DNA from: Solimonas sp.
GTDB taxonomy: Bacteria > Pseudomonadota > Gammaproteobacteria > Nevskiales > Nevskiaceae
NCBI GenBank assembly: GCA_030149365.1
Contig: JASBRP010000031.1
Location: forward strand, 1 to 64,000
DNA length: 64,000 bases
Direction: 5' to 3'
The number at the start of each line of letters is the position of its first letter. Position 1 is the first letter of the stretch. Positions 16,808 through 23,467 of this stretch are shown piece after piece. The notes under the pieces were generated by a model. It did no database searches. It was not told the DNA's origin and saw only the letters and a program-made list of their open reading frames with translations. Made by a program: the position numbers and the translations under genes.

Positions 16808-19273
16808 TCAGAACGACAGGCCGATGCGCGCCACGAAGGTGCGCGGACGGATGTAGCCTTGGTCCTTGGCGAACTGCGGGTTGTTGATGCCGCTGACCAC
16901 GCCACGCTCGTCGGTGAGGTTGACCAGGGACAGCGACAGTTCGGGCTTGCCGGTGATCTCGGCATTGCCCAGCGTGAGGACGGCATCCAGCGTCTCGTAG
17001 CCGAACACGCTGTCGAGATAGGCCAAGGTATTGGGTGCGGAGCTGATCGTGGTGTAGGTCAGCGCACCACCGCCGTTCCAGGCCCCGGCCAGCGGGCGCG
17101 CATAGCTCAGCGTGGTGGCGGTCTGCCACTCCGCCGCCAGCGGCCAGCGCGTGCCGGGCTCGATCTCGTCGCCGTTGTTGGCGGTGAAAGGCTTGGTGGT
17201 AACGGTATCCACCCAGGAGCCGGCGAAGGCCAGGGCCAGGCCGGGAACCGGCGTGAGGTAGCGCAGCGCCAGCTCCACCCCGCGCGAGCGCGCACCGCCA
17301 ACGTTGTCGAAGTAGGCACCCAGGCCAGTGGAGTCGGACTGCTGCAACTGCGGGTCGATCCAGTCGAGCTGGAACGGCGTGATGTCCACCTGGAGCGTGT
17401 CGTCCAGCCACTGCGTGCGCAGGCCCAGCTCGTAGCTCCAGATGGTGTCGGACTTGTAGTTGTCGGGCGCGCGCGAGGTCAGCGTGCCCACCAGCACCTG
17501 CGCGCCGCCAAAGCGGAATCCGCGGCTCACCGAACCATAGACCCCGACGTGCTCGTTGAACTGGTACTTCACCGCGAACTTGGGGTTCAGGCCCTGCTCT
17601 TCCAACGTGCCCTGCTTGACCGCCTGCAGGCTGCCGTTGGGCAGCGTCTGGTTGGCTGCCAGCGCACCGGAGAAGATCACGCGGCTGTCGGACACGGCGC
17701 GGAAGGCGCGCAGGCCCAGCGTCACTTCCAGCGAATCCCAGAAGGTCCCGGTCATTTCGCCGAACAGCGCGCTCTCCTGCACCACGATCGGGTCGGCGTT
17801 GCCGCGCGCGAGATTGAAGCGGCCGTCCTCGGTGATGGTGCCGCCAAGGCCCGGCAGCACACGGCCCAGGGCCTGCAACAGCGCGGGTGGCAGCGGCAGC
17901 GTGACATCGGTCAGCAGCAGGTCCGTGGTCTCCACCATGCGCAGGCGGCGGTAGAACGCACCGCCCAGCACTTTCCAGCGATCGCTGAAGCCGTCGTTGG
18001 AGGTGAAGCGCAGCTCCTGCATGAAGCTCTCGGACTCGTTGTCGTTGGCCGTGGTGGCCAGCGGCGGTGGGCGGTCCATCAGGTTGGCGATGCGCGAGAC
18101 ATCGATCCGCGCGTGGAATTCCTTGTAGGTGCGGCTGGTCTGCGACAGCAGGTCGAAGTGGTCGAAGGAATACTGGATGCCCAGCGTCTCCAGGTCGTAG
18201 CGCGTGTTCGTCGGACTGGCCTTGGGCGTGTTCGAGCGGCTCAGGCGCCCCTCGCGATTGTCGGTGACGGCAGAGTCGAGCACGTCGGTCTCCTGCAACA
18301 CCGCCATGCCACTGATCTTCCAGCGCTCGGACGGCTGCCACAGGCCCAGCACGCGGCCACCGCGCTGCTCCACCTCGTTGACGTCATCCAGGCCGCGCTG
18401 CAGGTCATCCACCCAGCCCGGCGAGCCGCGGTCGAAGCCGACCAGGCGCAGCGCGAAGGTCTCGCCCACCGGGATGTTCACCGCGGCGCCATAGATCAGC
18501 CCCATGCCACCCTCGTGTACCACCTCGGTCTGCGCGAAGGTCTTGAGCTCCCACTGCTCCAGGCGCGGCTCCTGCGGCACGTAGCGCACCGCACCGTTGA
18601 GCGCCGAGCCGCCGAACAGCGTGCCCTGCGGGCCCTTGAGCACCTCGATGCGCGCAAAGTCGAAGGGATTGGGGTCCAGCGTCACGCGCGGCAGCACCGG
18701 ATCGTCAAAGGGCACGTCGCCCAGGAACACACCGGTGGTGCTGCTGGTGTTGAGATCGGCGCCGATGCCGCGGAAGGTGATGCGGCTGGCGTTGATGGAA
18801 TCGTTGGTGAAGGTCACACCCGGCACCAGCTTGAGGAAGTCCTCCTGCCCCTGTGCGCCGCGCATCTCCAGCTCCTGCGCGCCCAGCGCCGTGACGCTGC
18901 CCGGCAGGTCACGCGGATTGGCCTCGCGCTTGGTGGCGGTGACCACGATCTCCTCCAGCAGGCCGGTCGGCGCGCGCGGCGGCTTCTGCGCCGGCAGCGG
19001 TTCTTCCTTGGCGGCCACCGGGATGGTCGGCAGCGGCTCCTGTGCAGGCGCCTGCGACGATTCGCCAGCGGTGGGCGACGCTGCCGGCTCGGGCGCAGCG
19101 GGCGGCAGCTCCCGTGAGGCTTGAGGTTCCCCCGCATCGGCCGCCAGCAGTTCGTCCAGCAGCAGATCGTCCGCACCCGGAGCAGCCTGGGAGACGGCCG
19201 GCATCGGTGCCAGCCAGAGCAGCGCGCACAGGCTTCCCTCCGCGAATCCGCGCATCAGCCGCCCCTGCCTCAT
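16808..19273 (-). CDS. TonB-dependent outer-membrane receptor (set B)
   Basis: An 821-residue receptor. A signal peptide (to about residue 30) is followed by an Ala/Pro-rich extension with DLLLDELLA (36-44) and IPVAAKEEPLPA (84-95). Then come the TonB box EEIVVTA, a plug with RIEVLKGPQGTLFGGSALNGAV, and a barrel ending in Phe. Two ATGs compete. The one at 19273 has AGGAGG at ideal spacing, while the one at 19288 lies within that ribosome-binding site, so 19273 is chosen. It is first gene of an operon with two hydrolases and divergent from a TetR gene. The extension motifs match those of the receptor at 3578-6088 but not those of the receptor at 31148. Confidence 0.92.
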   Translation of the reverse strand: MRQGRLMRGFAEGSLCALLWLAPMPAVSQAAPGADDLLLDELLAADAGEPQASRELPPAAPEPAASPTAGESSQAPAQEPLPTIPVAAKEEPLPAQKPPRAPTGLLEEIVVTATKREANPRDLPGSVTALGAQELEMRGAQGQEDFLKLVPGVTFTNDSINASRITFRGIGADLNTSSTTGVFLGDVPFDDPVLPRVTLDPNPFDFARIEVLKGPQGTLFGGSALNGAVRYVPQEPRLEQWELKTFAQTEVVHEGGMGLIYGAAVNIPVGETFALRLVGFDRGSPGWVDDLQRGLDDVNEVEQRGGRVLGLWQPSERWKISGMAVLQETDVLDSAVTDNREGRLSRSNTPKASPTNTRYDLETLGIQYSFDHFDLLSQTSRTYKEFHARIDVSRIANLMDRPPPLATTANDNESESFMQELRFTSNDGFSDRWKVLGGAFYRRLRMVETTDLLLTDVTLPLPPALLQALGRVLPGLGGTITEDGRFNLARGNADPIVVQESALFGEMTGTFWDSLEVTLGLRAFRAVSDSRVIFSGALAANQTLPNGSLQAVKQGTLEEQGLNPKFAVKYQFNEHVGVYGSVSRGFRFGGAQVLVGTLTSRAPDNYKSDTIWSYELGLRTQWLDDTLQVDITPFQLDWIDPQLQQSDSTGLGAYFDNVGGARSRGVELALRYLTPVPGLALAFAGSWVDTVTTKPFTANNGDEIEPGTRWPLAAEWQTATTLSYARPLAGAWNGGGALTYTTISSAPNTLAYLDSVFGYETLDAVLTLGNAEITGKPELSLSLVNLTDERGVVSGINNPQFAKDQGYIRPRTFVARIGLSF

Positions 19274-19300
19274 GGATCTCCTCCTCATGCTCCCTTTTTA

Positions 19301-19340
19301 AATGGGAACATTGTGTTCTTTAGAACATTATGTTCCCATT
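19301..19340. promoter_or_regulatory. Candidate double TetR operator (set B)
   Basis: A 40-bp palindrome with 17 of 20 positions paired begins AATGGGAACAT and ends ATGTTCCCATT. It contains two near-identical 13-bp dyads of form GAACATTRTGTTC at 19306-19318 and 19323-19335, 17 bp apart. It sits between the divergent receptor and TetR starts. The pattern suits two TetR-type dimers binding side by side. Confidence 0.65.
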
Positions 19341-19387
19341 ATCGACAGCAGATGCGATCAAATGCAAGCCTCGAAGCCGGAAGCCCG

Positions 19388-20026
19388 ATGAACACGCCTG
19401 TAAAGCCCAAACGCCCGCGCCTGAACCGTGGAGAGCAGAAGGAAATCCGCAGCCAGGAACTGCTCGACGCCGCCTGGGAGCTGTTCTGCGAGCGGGGCTA
19501 TGACGCGGTGACCATCGATCAGGTCGCCGAGCTCGCCGGCTATTCGCGCAAGCCGGTGTACACCCTGTTCGGCGACAAGCAGGTGCTGTTCTTCGAGCTG
19601 TGGTCGCGCATGTTCATGGGCATGACGGACCTGACCGCGTCCCTGTTCGATCCGCGGCAGACGCTGCGGGCCAATCTCCAGCGCGTGGCCGAGCTCGGTG
19701 CCGAGCGCAGCGGCCAGGGGCAGTCCCGCAAGGCCGAAGGGCTGCTGTACTTCGTGATCCAGACCATCACGCTGAGCCGGCCCGATCTGGAGAAGCGGGT
19801 GAGGGAGCTGTTCGAAGAAGCTCAGGGGCGGCTGACCCAGGCCATCCGCAACTGTCCGCTGGAGCGCGGCGAGCGCCTGCGCGGATCGGCGGAACTGGTG
19901 GCCGCGCACCTGGCAGCGCACATCAACGGCCTCTCGCTGCTGCAGTTCCAGACCGGCCGCAACTACATGCAGGCCCAGGATCTCTACGAGCTGTTCGTGC
20001 ACATGGCGATCGTGCGCGAGGCCTAG
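19388..20026 (+). CDS. TetR-family transcriptional regulator (set B)
   Basis: A 212-residue regulator. The N-terminal helix-turn-helix includes AAWELFCERGYDAVTIDQVAELAGYSRKPVYTLFGDKQ, followed by a helical ligand domain with HINGLSLLQFQTGRNYM. The paralogue at 6197-6838 shares the FGDKQ-LFFELW and HINGLS-QFQTG blocks. The ATG at 19388 has GGAAG upstream; an in-frame ATG at 19352 is a less supported alternative. The gene is divergent from the set B receptor. Its stop overlaps the convergent tonB stop by 4 bp. It probably represses the receptor operon through the double dyad; the inducer is unknown. Confidence 0.9.
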   Translation: MNTPVKPKRPRLNRGEQKEIRSQELLDAAWELFCERGYDAVTIDQVAELAGYSRKPVYTLFGDKQVLFFELWSRMFMGMTDLTASLFDPRQTLRANLQRVAELGAERSGQGQSRKAEGLLYFVIQTITLSRPDLEKRVRELFEEAQGRLTQAIRNCPLERGERLRGSAELVAAHLAAHINGLSLLQFQTGRNYMQAQDLYELFVHMAIVREA

Positions 20027-20769
20027 CGCCGCAGCAGGAACTCGATCGGCACCACGATCTCCAGCGTCTCGCCGGGAATATCCTCCGGCAGTGACGGCAG
20101 CGGCTGCGCACGGGCCGGCAGCGACAGCGCCTCCGCATCCAGTGACGCGAATCCACTGGAACGCTCCAGCGCGGCGGACAGCACCCTCCCCTGCCGGTCC
20201 ATGCGGAAGCGGATATAGGGCACGCCTTGCTGGCGCCGCTGCTGCGCCATCTGCGGATAGCGCTTGTGCCGCTCCAGGTGGCCGAGCAGGCGCTGGCGGA
20301 AGCTGATCTGCGCCGCGCTGGAGATCGTCGCCGTCGCGCTCTGCAGCGGCGCCGCCGACACCGGTGCCTGCGGCAGCGCGGCCGCGGCCGGCGCCGTCGT
20401 TTCGGCCGCCGGCGTCTCGGGGCTCGCCTCTGCGGGCACTGGCGGAGCCTCCGGCAGCGCCACGTCCGCCGCCGGCAGCGGCGGCACCTCGGGCTGCGGT
20501 CGCGGCTCGGCCGTCGCCTTCGGCGCCTCGGTGCGGCGCGGCCCCTCCGGCGCGGCGATGGGCGCAGCATTGGCCTGCGGCAATACCGCCAGCTCCACCA
20601 CCATCGGCGCCGCCGGCGGCTTGCGTGGCGGTTCGGTGGTGCTCCAGCCCTGCAGCACCAGCGCTACCGCTGCACCGGCCATCAGCAGGCTCATGCTGCT
20701 GGCCAGCCAGCGCCGCCGCTCCAGCCTCGCCTGCGCCCGCTCCCAGTCGTCGAGCCAGTGCGTCGTCAC
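20023..20769 (-). CDS. tonB: Energy transducer TonB
   Basis: A 248-residue periplasm-spanning protein. The cytoplasmic N-terminus is followed by one membrane helix (about residues 23-42), a long Pro/Ala-rich spacer, and the TonB C-terminal domain with RYPQMAQQRRQQG and the RMDRQGRVLSAALERSSG stretch. It transmits proton-motive-force energy from ExbB/ExbD to outer-membrane receptors. It is last in the TPR-heme oxygenase-exbB-exbD-tonB operon, with its start overlapping exbD by 4 bp. Its position suggests service to the neighbouring heme-type receptor, though it may also energise the other receptors in this window. Confidence 0.93.
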   Translation of the reverse strand: MTTHWLDDWERAQARLERRRWLASSMSLLMAGAAVALVLQGWSTTEPPRKPPAAPMVVELAVLPQANAAPIAAPEGPRRTEAPKATAEPRPQPEVPPLPAADVALPEAPPVPAEASPETPAAETTAPAAAALPQAPVSAAPLQSATATISSAAQISFRQRLLGHLERHKRYPQMAQQRRQQGVPYIRFRMDRQGRVLSAALERSSGFASLDAEALSLPARAQPLPSLPEDIPGETLEIVVPIEFLLRR

Positions 20770-21188
20770 GGCGCCGCCTCCTCCAGCCCCACCAGCGCCA
20801 GCTTCAGGTAGCCGGCCTCTCGCAGCAGGTCCATCAGCGCCATCAGCTCGCCATAGTCCACGGTCCTGTCAGCGCGCAGGAACAGCGGCTCGTCGCGGCG
20901 CCCCTGGGTGTGGCGGTCGAGTTCCGCCGCCAGCGCCTCGCGCGCCACCGGTACATCGCCCACCGCCACCGACAGGTCTGCCTGCAGGGTCAGGAACAGC
21001 GGCTGCTCCGGCTTCGGCTGTGGCTCCGCCTGGCTGCCGGGCAGGTTCACCGGCACGTCCACCGTCGCCAGCGGTGCCGCCACCATGAAGATGATCAGCA
21101 GCACCAGCATCACGTCGATGAACGGCGTGACGTTGATCTCGTGGACCTCCTCCGGCAGTTCCTCGCCACGATCCAGCCGCAGGCTCAT
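20766..21188 (-). CDS. exbD: Biopolymer transport protein ExbD
   Basis: A 140-residue inner-membrane protein with one N-terminal helix and a periplasmic domain. The family signature INVTPFIDVMLVLLIIFMV includes the essential proton-carrying Asp (residue 25). It forms the TonB motor with ExbB. Both ends overlap neighbouring genes by 4 bp (ATGA), showing tight coupling with exbB and tonB. Confidence 0.95.
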   Translation of the reverse strand: MSLRLDRGEELPEEVHEINVTPFIDVMLVLLIIFMVAAPLATVDVPVNLPGSQAEPQPKPEQPLFLTLQADLSVAVGDVPVAREALAAELDRHTQGRRDEPLFLRADRTVDYGELMALMDLLREAGYLKLALVGLEEAAP

Positions 21189-21847
21189 GCGCGGCGGTCC
21201 AGGTCGCGGCCCAGCAGGTTCAGCACCTCGGTGCCGGCATCGGCCACCAAGGCGCGGTAGCCCGCGATACGGCGCGCAAACACGTTGTAGAGGATCACCG
21301 CCGGAATCGCGGCAAACAGCCCCAGCGCGGTCGCCAGCAGGGCCTCCGCGATACCGGGTGCCACCACCGCCAGGTTCGTCGTCTGGGTCTTCGAGATGCC
21401 GATGAAGCTGTTCATGATCCCCCAGACCGTGCCGAACAGTCCCACGAACGGCGCCGTCGCGCCGATGGTGGCCAGCAGGCCGGTGCCACGGTTCATGCGC
21501 CGCCCCAGCGCCGCCTCGATGCGTCCGAGGCTCGCCGCAGCACGCTCCTTGATGCCGTCTGCCGACAGGCCCACGGACTGCCGCGCCTCGTGCCGCGCCG
21601 TCGCCGCCAGCAGGTGCAGCGGACCACCGTCGTCATCGCCCACGGCATCCAGCGTCGGGCCCTGCCGCAGGCGCTGCAGGGCCTCGCGGGCCTGACGCTG
21701 TGCGCCACGCAACTCCCAGGCCTTGGCCAGGCCGATGATCCAGCTCAGCAGCGCCGCCAGCAGCAGGCCCAGCATCACCGTCTGCACCACGGCATCGGCC
21801 GCAGCGAACATGCCCCAGGGCGAAAGATCGTGCGGCAGCGTGCTCAT
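21185..21847 (-). CDS. exbB: Biopolymer transport protein ExbB (MotA/TolQ/ExbB family)
   Basis: A 220-residue proton-channel subunit with three membrane helices. The first is AVVQTVMLGLLLAALLSWII near residues 19-38. The conserved pair of later helices contains LLATIGATAPFVGLFGTVWGIM and the GIAEALLATALGLFAAIPAVILYN block. It pairs with ExbD to energise TonB. It overlaps the heme oxygenase and exbD genes by 4 bp each. Confidence 0.95.
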   Translation of the reverse strand: MSTLPHDLSPWGMFAAADAVVQTVMLGLLLAALLSWIIGLAKAWELRGAQRQAREALQRLRQGPTLDAVGDDDGGPLHLLAATARHEARQSVGLSADGIKERAAASLGRIEAALGRRMNRGTGLLATIGATAPFVGLFGTVWGIMNSFIGISKTQTTNLAVVAPGIAEALLATALGLFAAIPAVILYNVFARRIAGYRALVADAGTEVLNLLGRDLDRRA

Positions 21848-22434
21848 GCGGCGGCCCGCAGTCCGAAGGTCTCGGAGAACAGCCCGGCGAAGCGCCGGAA
21901 CGCCGCGTCCGCACCCGCCAGCACCTCGGCATCCTGCTCCGCTGTCAGCGGCAAGCCGTCGATGGTCTCGACGAAGGCCTTCCAGTGCCGTGCCCGCCCT
22001 TCCGCCGACGGCGCCAGGTAGCGCGCACCGAAACTGGCCGACAGGCCCAGGGCCTCGGCGCGCTTCAGCAGGATCGCCGCCCCCAGGGTCGAGCCTTCGG
22101 ACACGAACAACCAGCCCAGCGCCGCGTGGTCACTCACGACCGCCTGGCTGCTGCCCACATCAGCCAGGGCCACACCGAGATCCGCGAGGTCGGCGGCCAC
22201 TGCCTTGCGACGGCTGCGCGCCTCAAGGCCAGGCAGCAGGGCCTGCAGCGAGCCGCGCCGGTACAGCGGCTCGATCTCGCTCTGGAAGCGGTATTGCATC
22301 TGCGCGAAGCGACCGAAGTTCTCGCGGCTCGCGAACGGTGCGGCGGCGGCCACCAGCGTGTGCAGGTGTTGATGCAGGGCGTCGGTCGACGCCGACAATC
22401 GCTCGCTGCGCAAGGCAGGGTTGCTGATGTTCAT
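21844..22434 (-). CDS. Heme oxygenase, PigA/HemO type
   Basis: A 196-residue cytoplasmic heme oxygenase that opens heme to biliverdin, CO and iron. Family features are the N-terminal STDALHQHLH with His21 as candidate proximal ligand, the FASRENFGRFAQMQYRFQSEIEPLY helix, and the distal-helix stretch ALGWLFVSEGSTLGAAILLK near the middle, much like Pseudomonas PigA. The ATG at 22434 overlaps the TPR gene stop; the stop overlaps exbB. Its place in one operon with exbB-exbD-tonB, downstream of a FecI/FecR-controlled receptor, argues that the imported ligand is heme. Whether it cuts at the alpha or beta/delta position cannot be read from sequence. Confidence 0.9.
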   Translation of the reverse strand: MNISNPALRSERLSASTDALHQHLHTLVAAAAPFASRENFGRFAQMQYRFQSEIEPLYRRGSLQALLPGLEARSRRKAVAADLADLGVALADVGSSQAVVSDHAALGWLFVSEGSTLGAAILLKRAEALGLSASFGARYLAPSAEGRARHWKAFVETIDGLPLTAEQDAEVLAGADAAFRRFAGLFSETFGLRAAA

Positions 22435-23393
22435 GAGGAAGATTCCATGGGAAATGATGGGACCGGCAACCCTGCCGATCCCGTGGAGGAAGGCCGAAGG
22501 GAGTGCAACTCCTGTGTCTTGCGGATGGCCGCGGCACGGCGGCGGAACTCCTCCGCACACTGGTCCTGGCCGGTGGCGCGGAAGAGCGCTACCAAGTTGT
22601 CCAGCACCGGCAACAGGTCCGCATGCAGGGCGCCCTGCCGCTGCTCCAGCAATTGCAGCGCACGGCGGAACAGCGGCTCCGCCTGCCGGTACTGCCGCTG
22701 CCGGTAGTGCACGGCGGCCAGCGAGTTGAGAACGCCGGCCTGCGCCAACGTCTCGTCCGGGAGCTGCTCGTAAAGTGCCAATGCCGCCGCATAGCGCGAC
22801 GCAGCCTCGTCGTACTGCCGCAGTTCCGCCCGCGCATCGCCGAGGCTGGCCAGGACACGGGCCATCTCGGCACCCTGGGCACCGCAGCACTGCGCCACCA
22901 GCGGCAGCGCCTGCTCATACTGCTCCGCCGCCTGCAGGAACTCGCCGCGCTGGTGCAACGCCAGGGCCGCTTCGTTCAGTGCTTCGGCCTGCCGGGCCAC
23001 CGCGGTGGCCGCTTGCCGGTCCCGTGCCTCCTGCAGCGAGGCCAGGTTGTTGCGCAGTACCTCGATGTTGGAATGCCCCGCTGGCAGCGCATGCTCCGAC
23101 TCGCGCAAGGCTCGCTCCAGCAGGAGTTGCGCCTCGTCGTACTGCCCCTGTGCCTGCAGCACCAGGGCCAAGGCGTTGAGGCTGCTGACCACGCGCGCGG
23201 CACCCGCGGCCGGCTGCTGCTCCGCCACGACCAGGGCCCGCTGCGCGCTGACCAGGGCCGCGGCGTAGTCGCCAGCGCGGTATTGGGTAGCGAACTGCTG
23301 GTCCAGTTGTGTCCAGGCATCCGCCGCCAACACCGTGGTGCTGGCCAGCAACAGCGCCGCGAGGGAGGCTCCCAGGCCGGGGATTCTGCTCAT
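22431..23393 (-). CDS. Exported tetratricopeptide-repeat protein
   Basis: A 320-residue protein with a signal peptide ending near VLAADA and at least five TPR/Sel-type helical pairs (for example YRAGDYAAALVSAQRALVVA, QYDEAQLLLERALRESE, QYRQAEPLFRRALQLLEQ). It has no catalytic motif. The ATG at 23393 has GGGAG upstream. The stop overlaps the heme oxygenase start, so it is the first gene of the heme oxygenase/TonB operon. A periplasmic scaffold or adaptor role in the heme uptake system is inferred from position only. Confidence 0.8.
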   Translation of the reverse strand: MSRIPGLGASLAALLLASTTVLAADAWTQLDQQFATQYRAGDYAAALVSAQRALVVAEQQPAAGAARVVSSLNALALVLQAQGQYDEAQLLLERALRESEHALPAGHSNIEVLRNNLASLQEARDRQAATAVARQAEALNEAALALHQRGEFLQAAEQYEQALPLVAQCCGAQGAEMARVLASLGDARAELRQYDEAASRYAAALALYEQLPDETLAQAGVLNSLAAVHYRQRQYRQAEPLFRRALQLLEQRQGALHADLLPVLDNLVALFRATGQDQCAEEFRRRAAAIRKTQELHSLRPSSTGSAGLPVPSFPMESSS

Positions 23394-23410
23394 TGCCGTA
23401 CTCCCGTTAG

Positions 23411-23459
23411 AAAACAAAAAGCGGATGGCGAGGCGCCGTGGAGCCGCCCCGCCATCCGC
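23411..23459 (-). terminator. Rho-independent terminator after the PKD lipoprotein gene
   Basis: Read on the minus strand, a stem with arms GCGGATGGCG and CGCCATCCGC, extended by further GC pairs, is followed by TTTTTGTTTTC. It lies between the PKD gene stop (23468) and the TPR gene start, dividing the iron region into two transcription units. Confidence 0.9.
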
Positions 23460-23467
23460 CGCCCGCA

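Noticed and set aside
15077-19117. 1346-codon frame opposite the set B operon
   Set aside because: Crosses three clear minus-strand genes and shows no protein family features.
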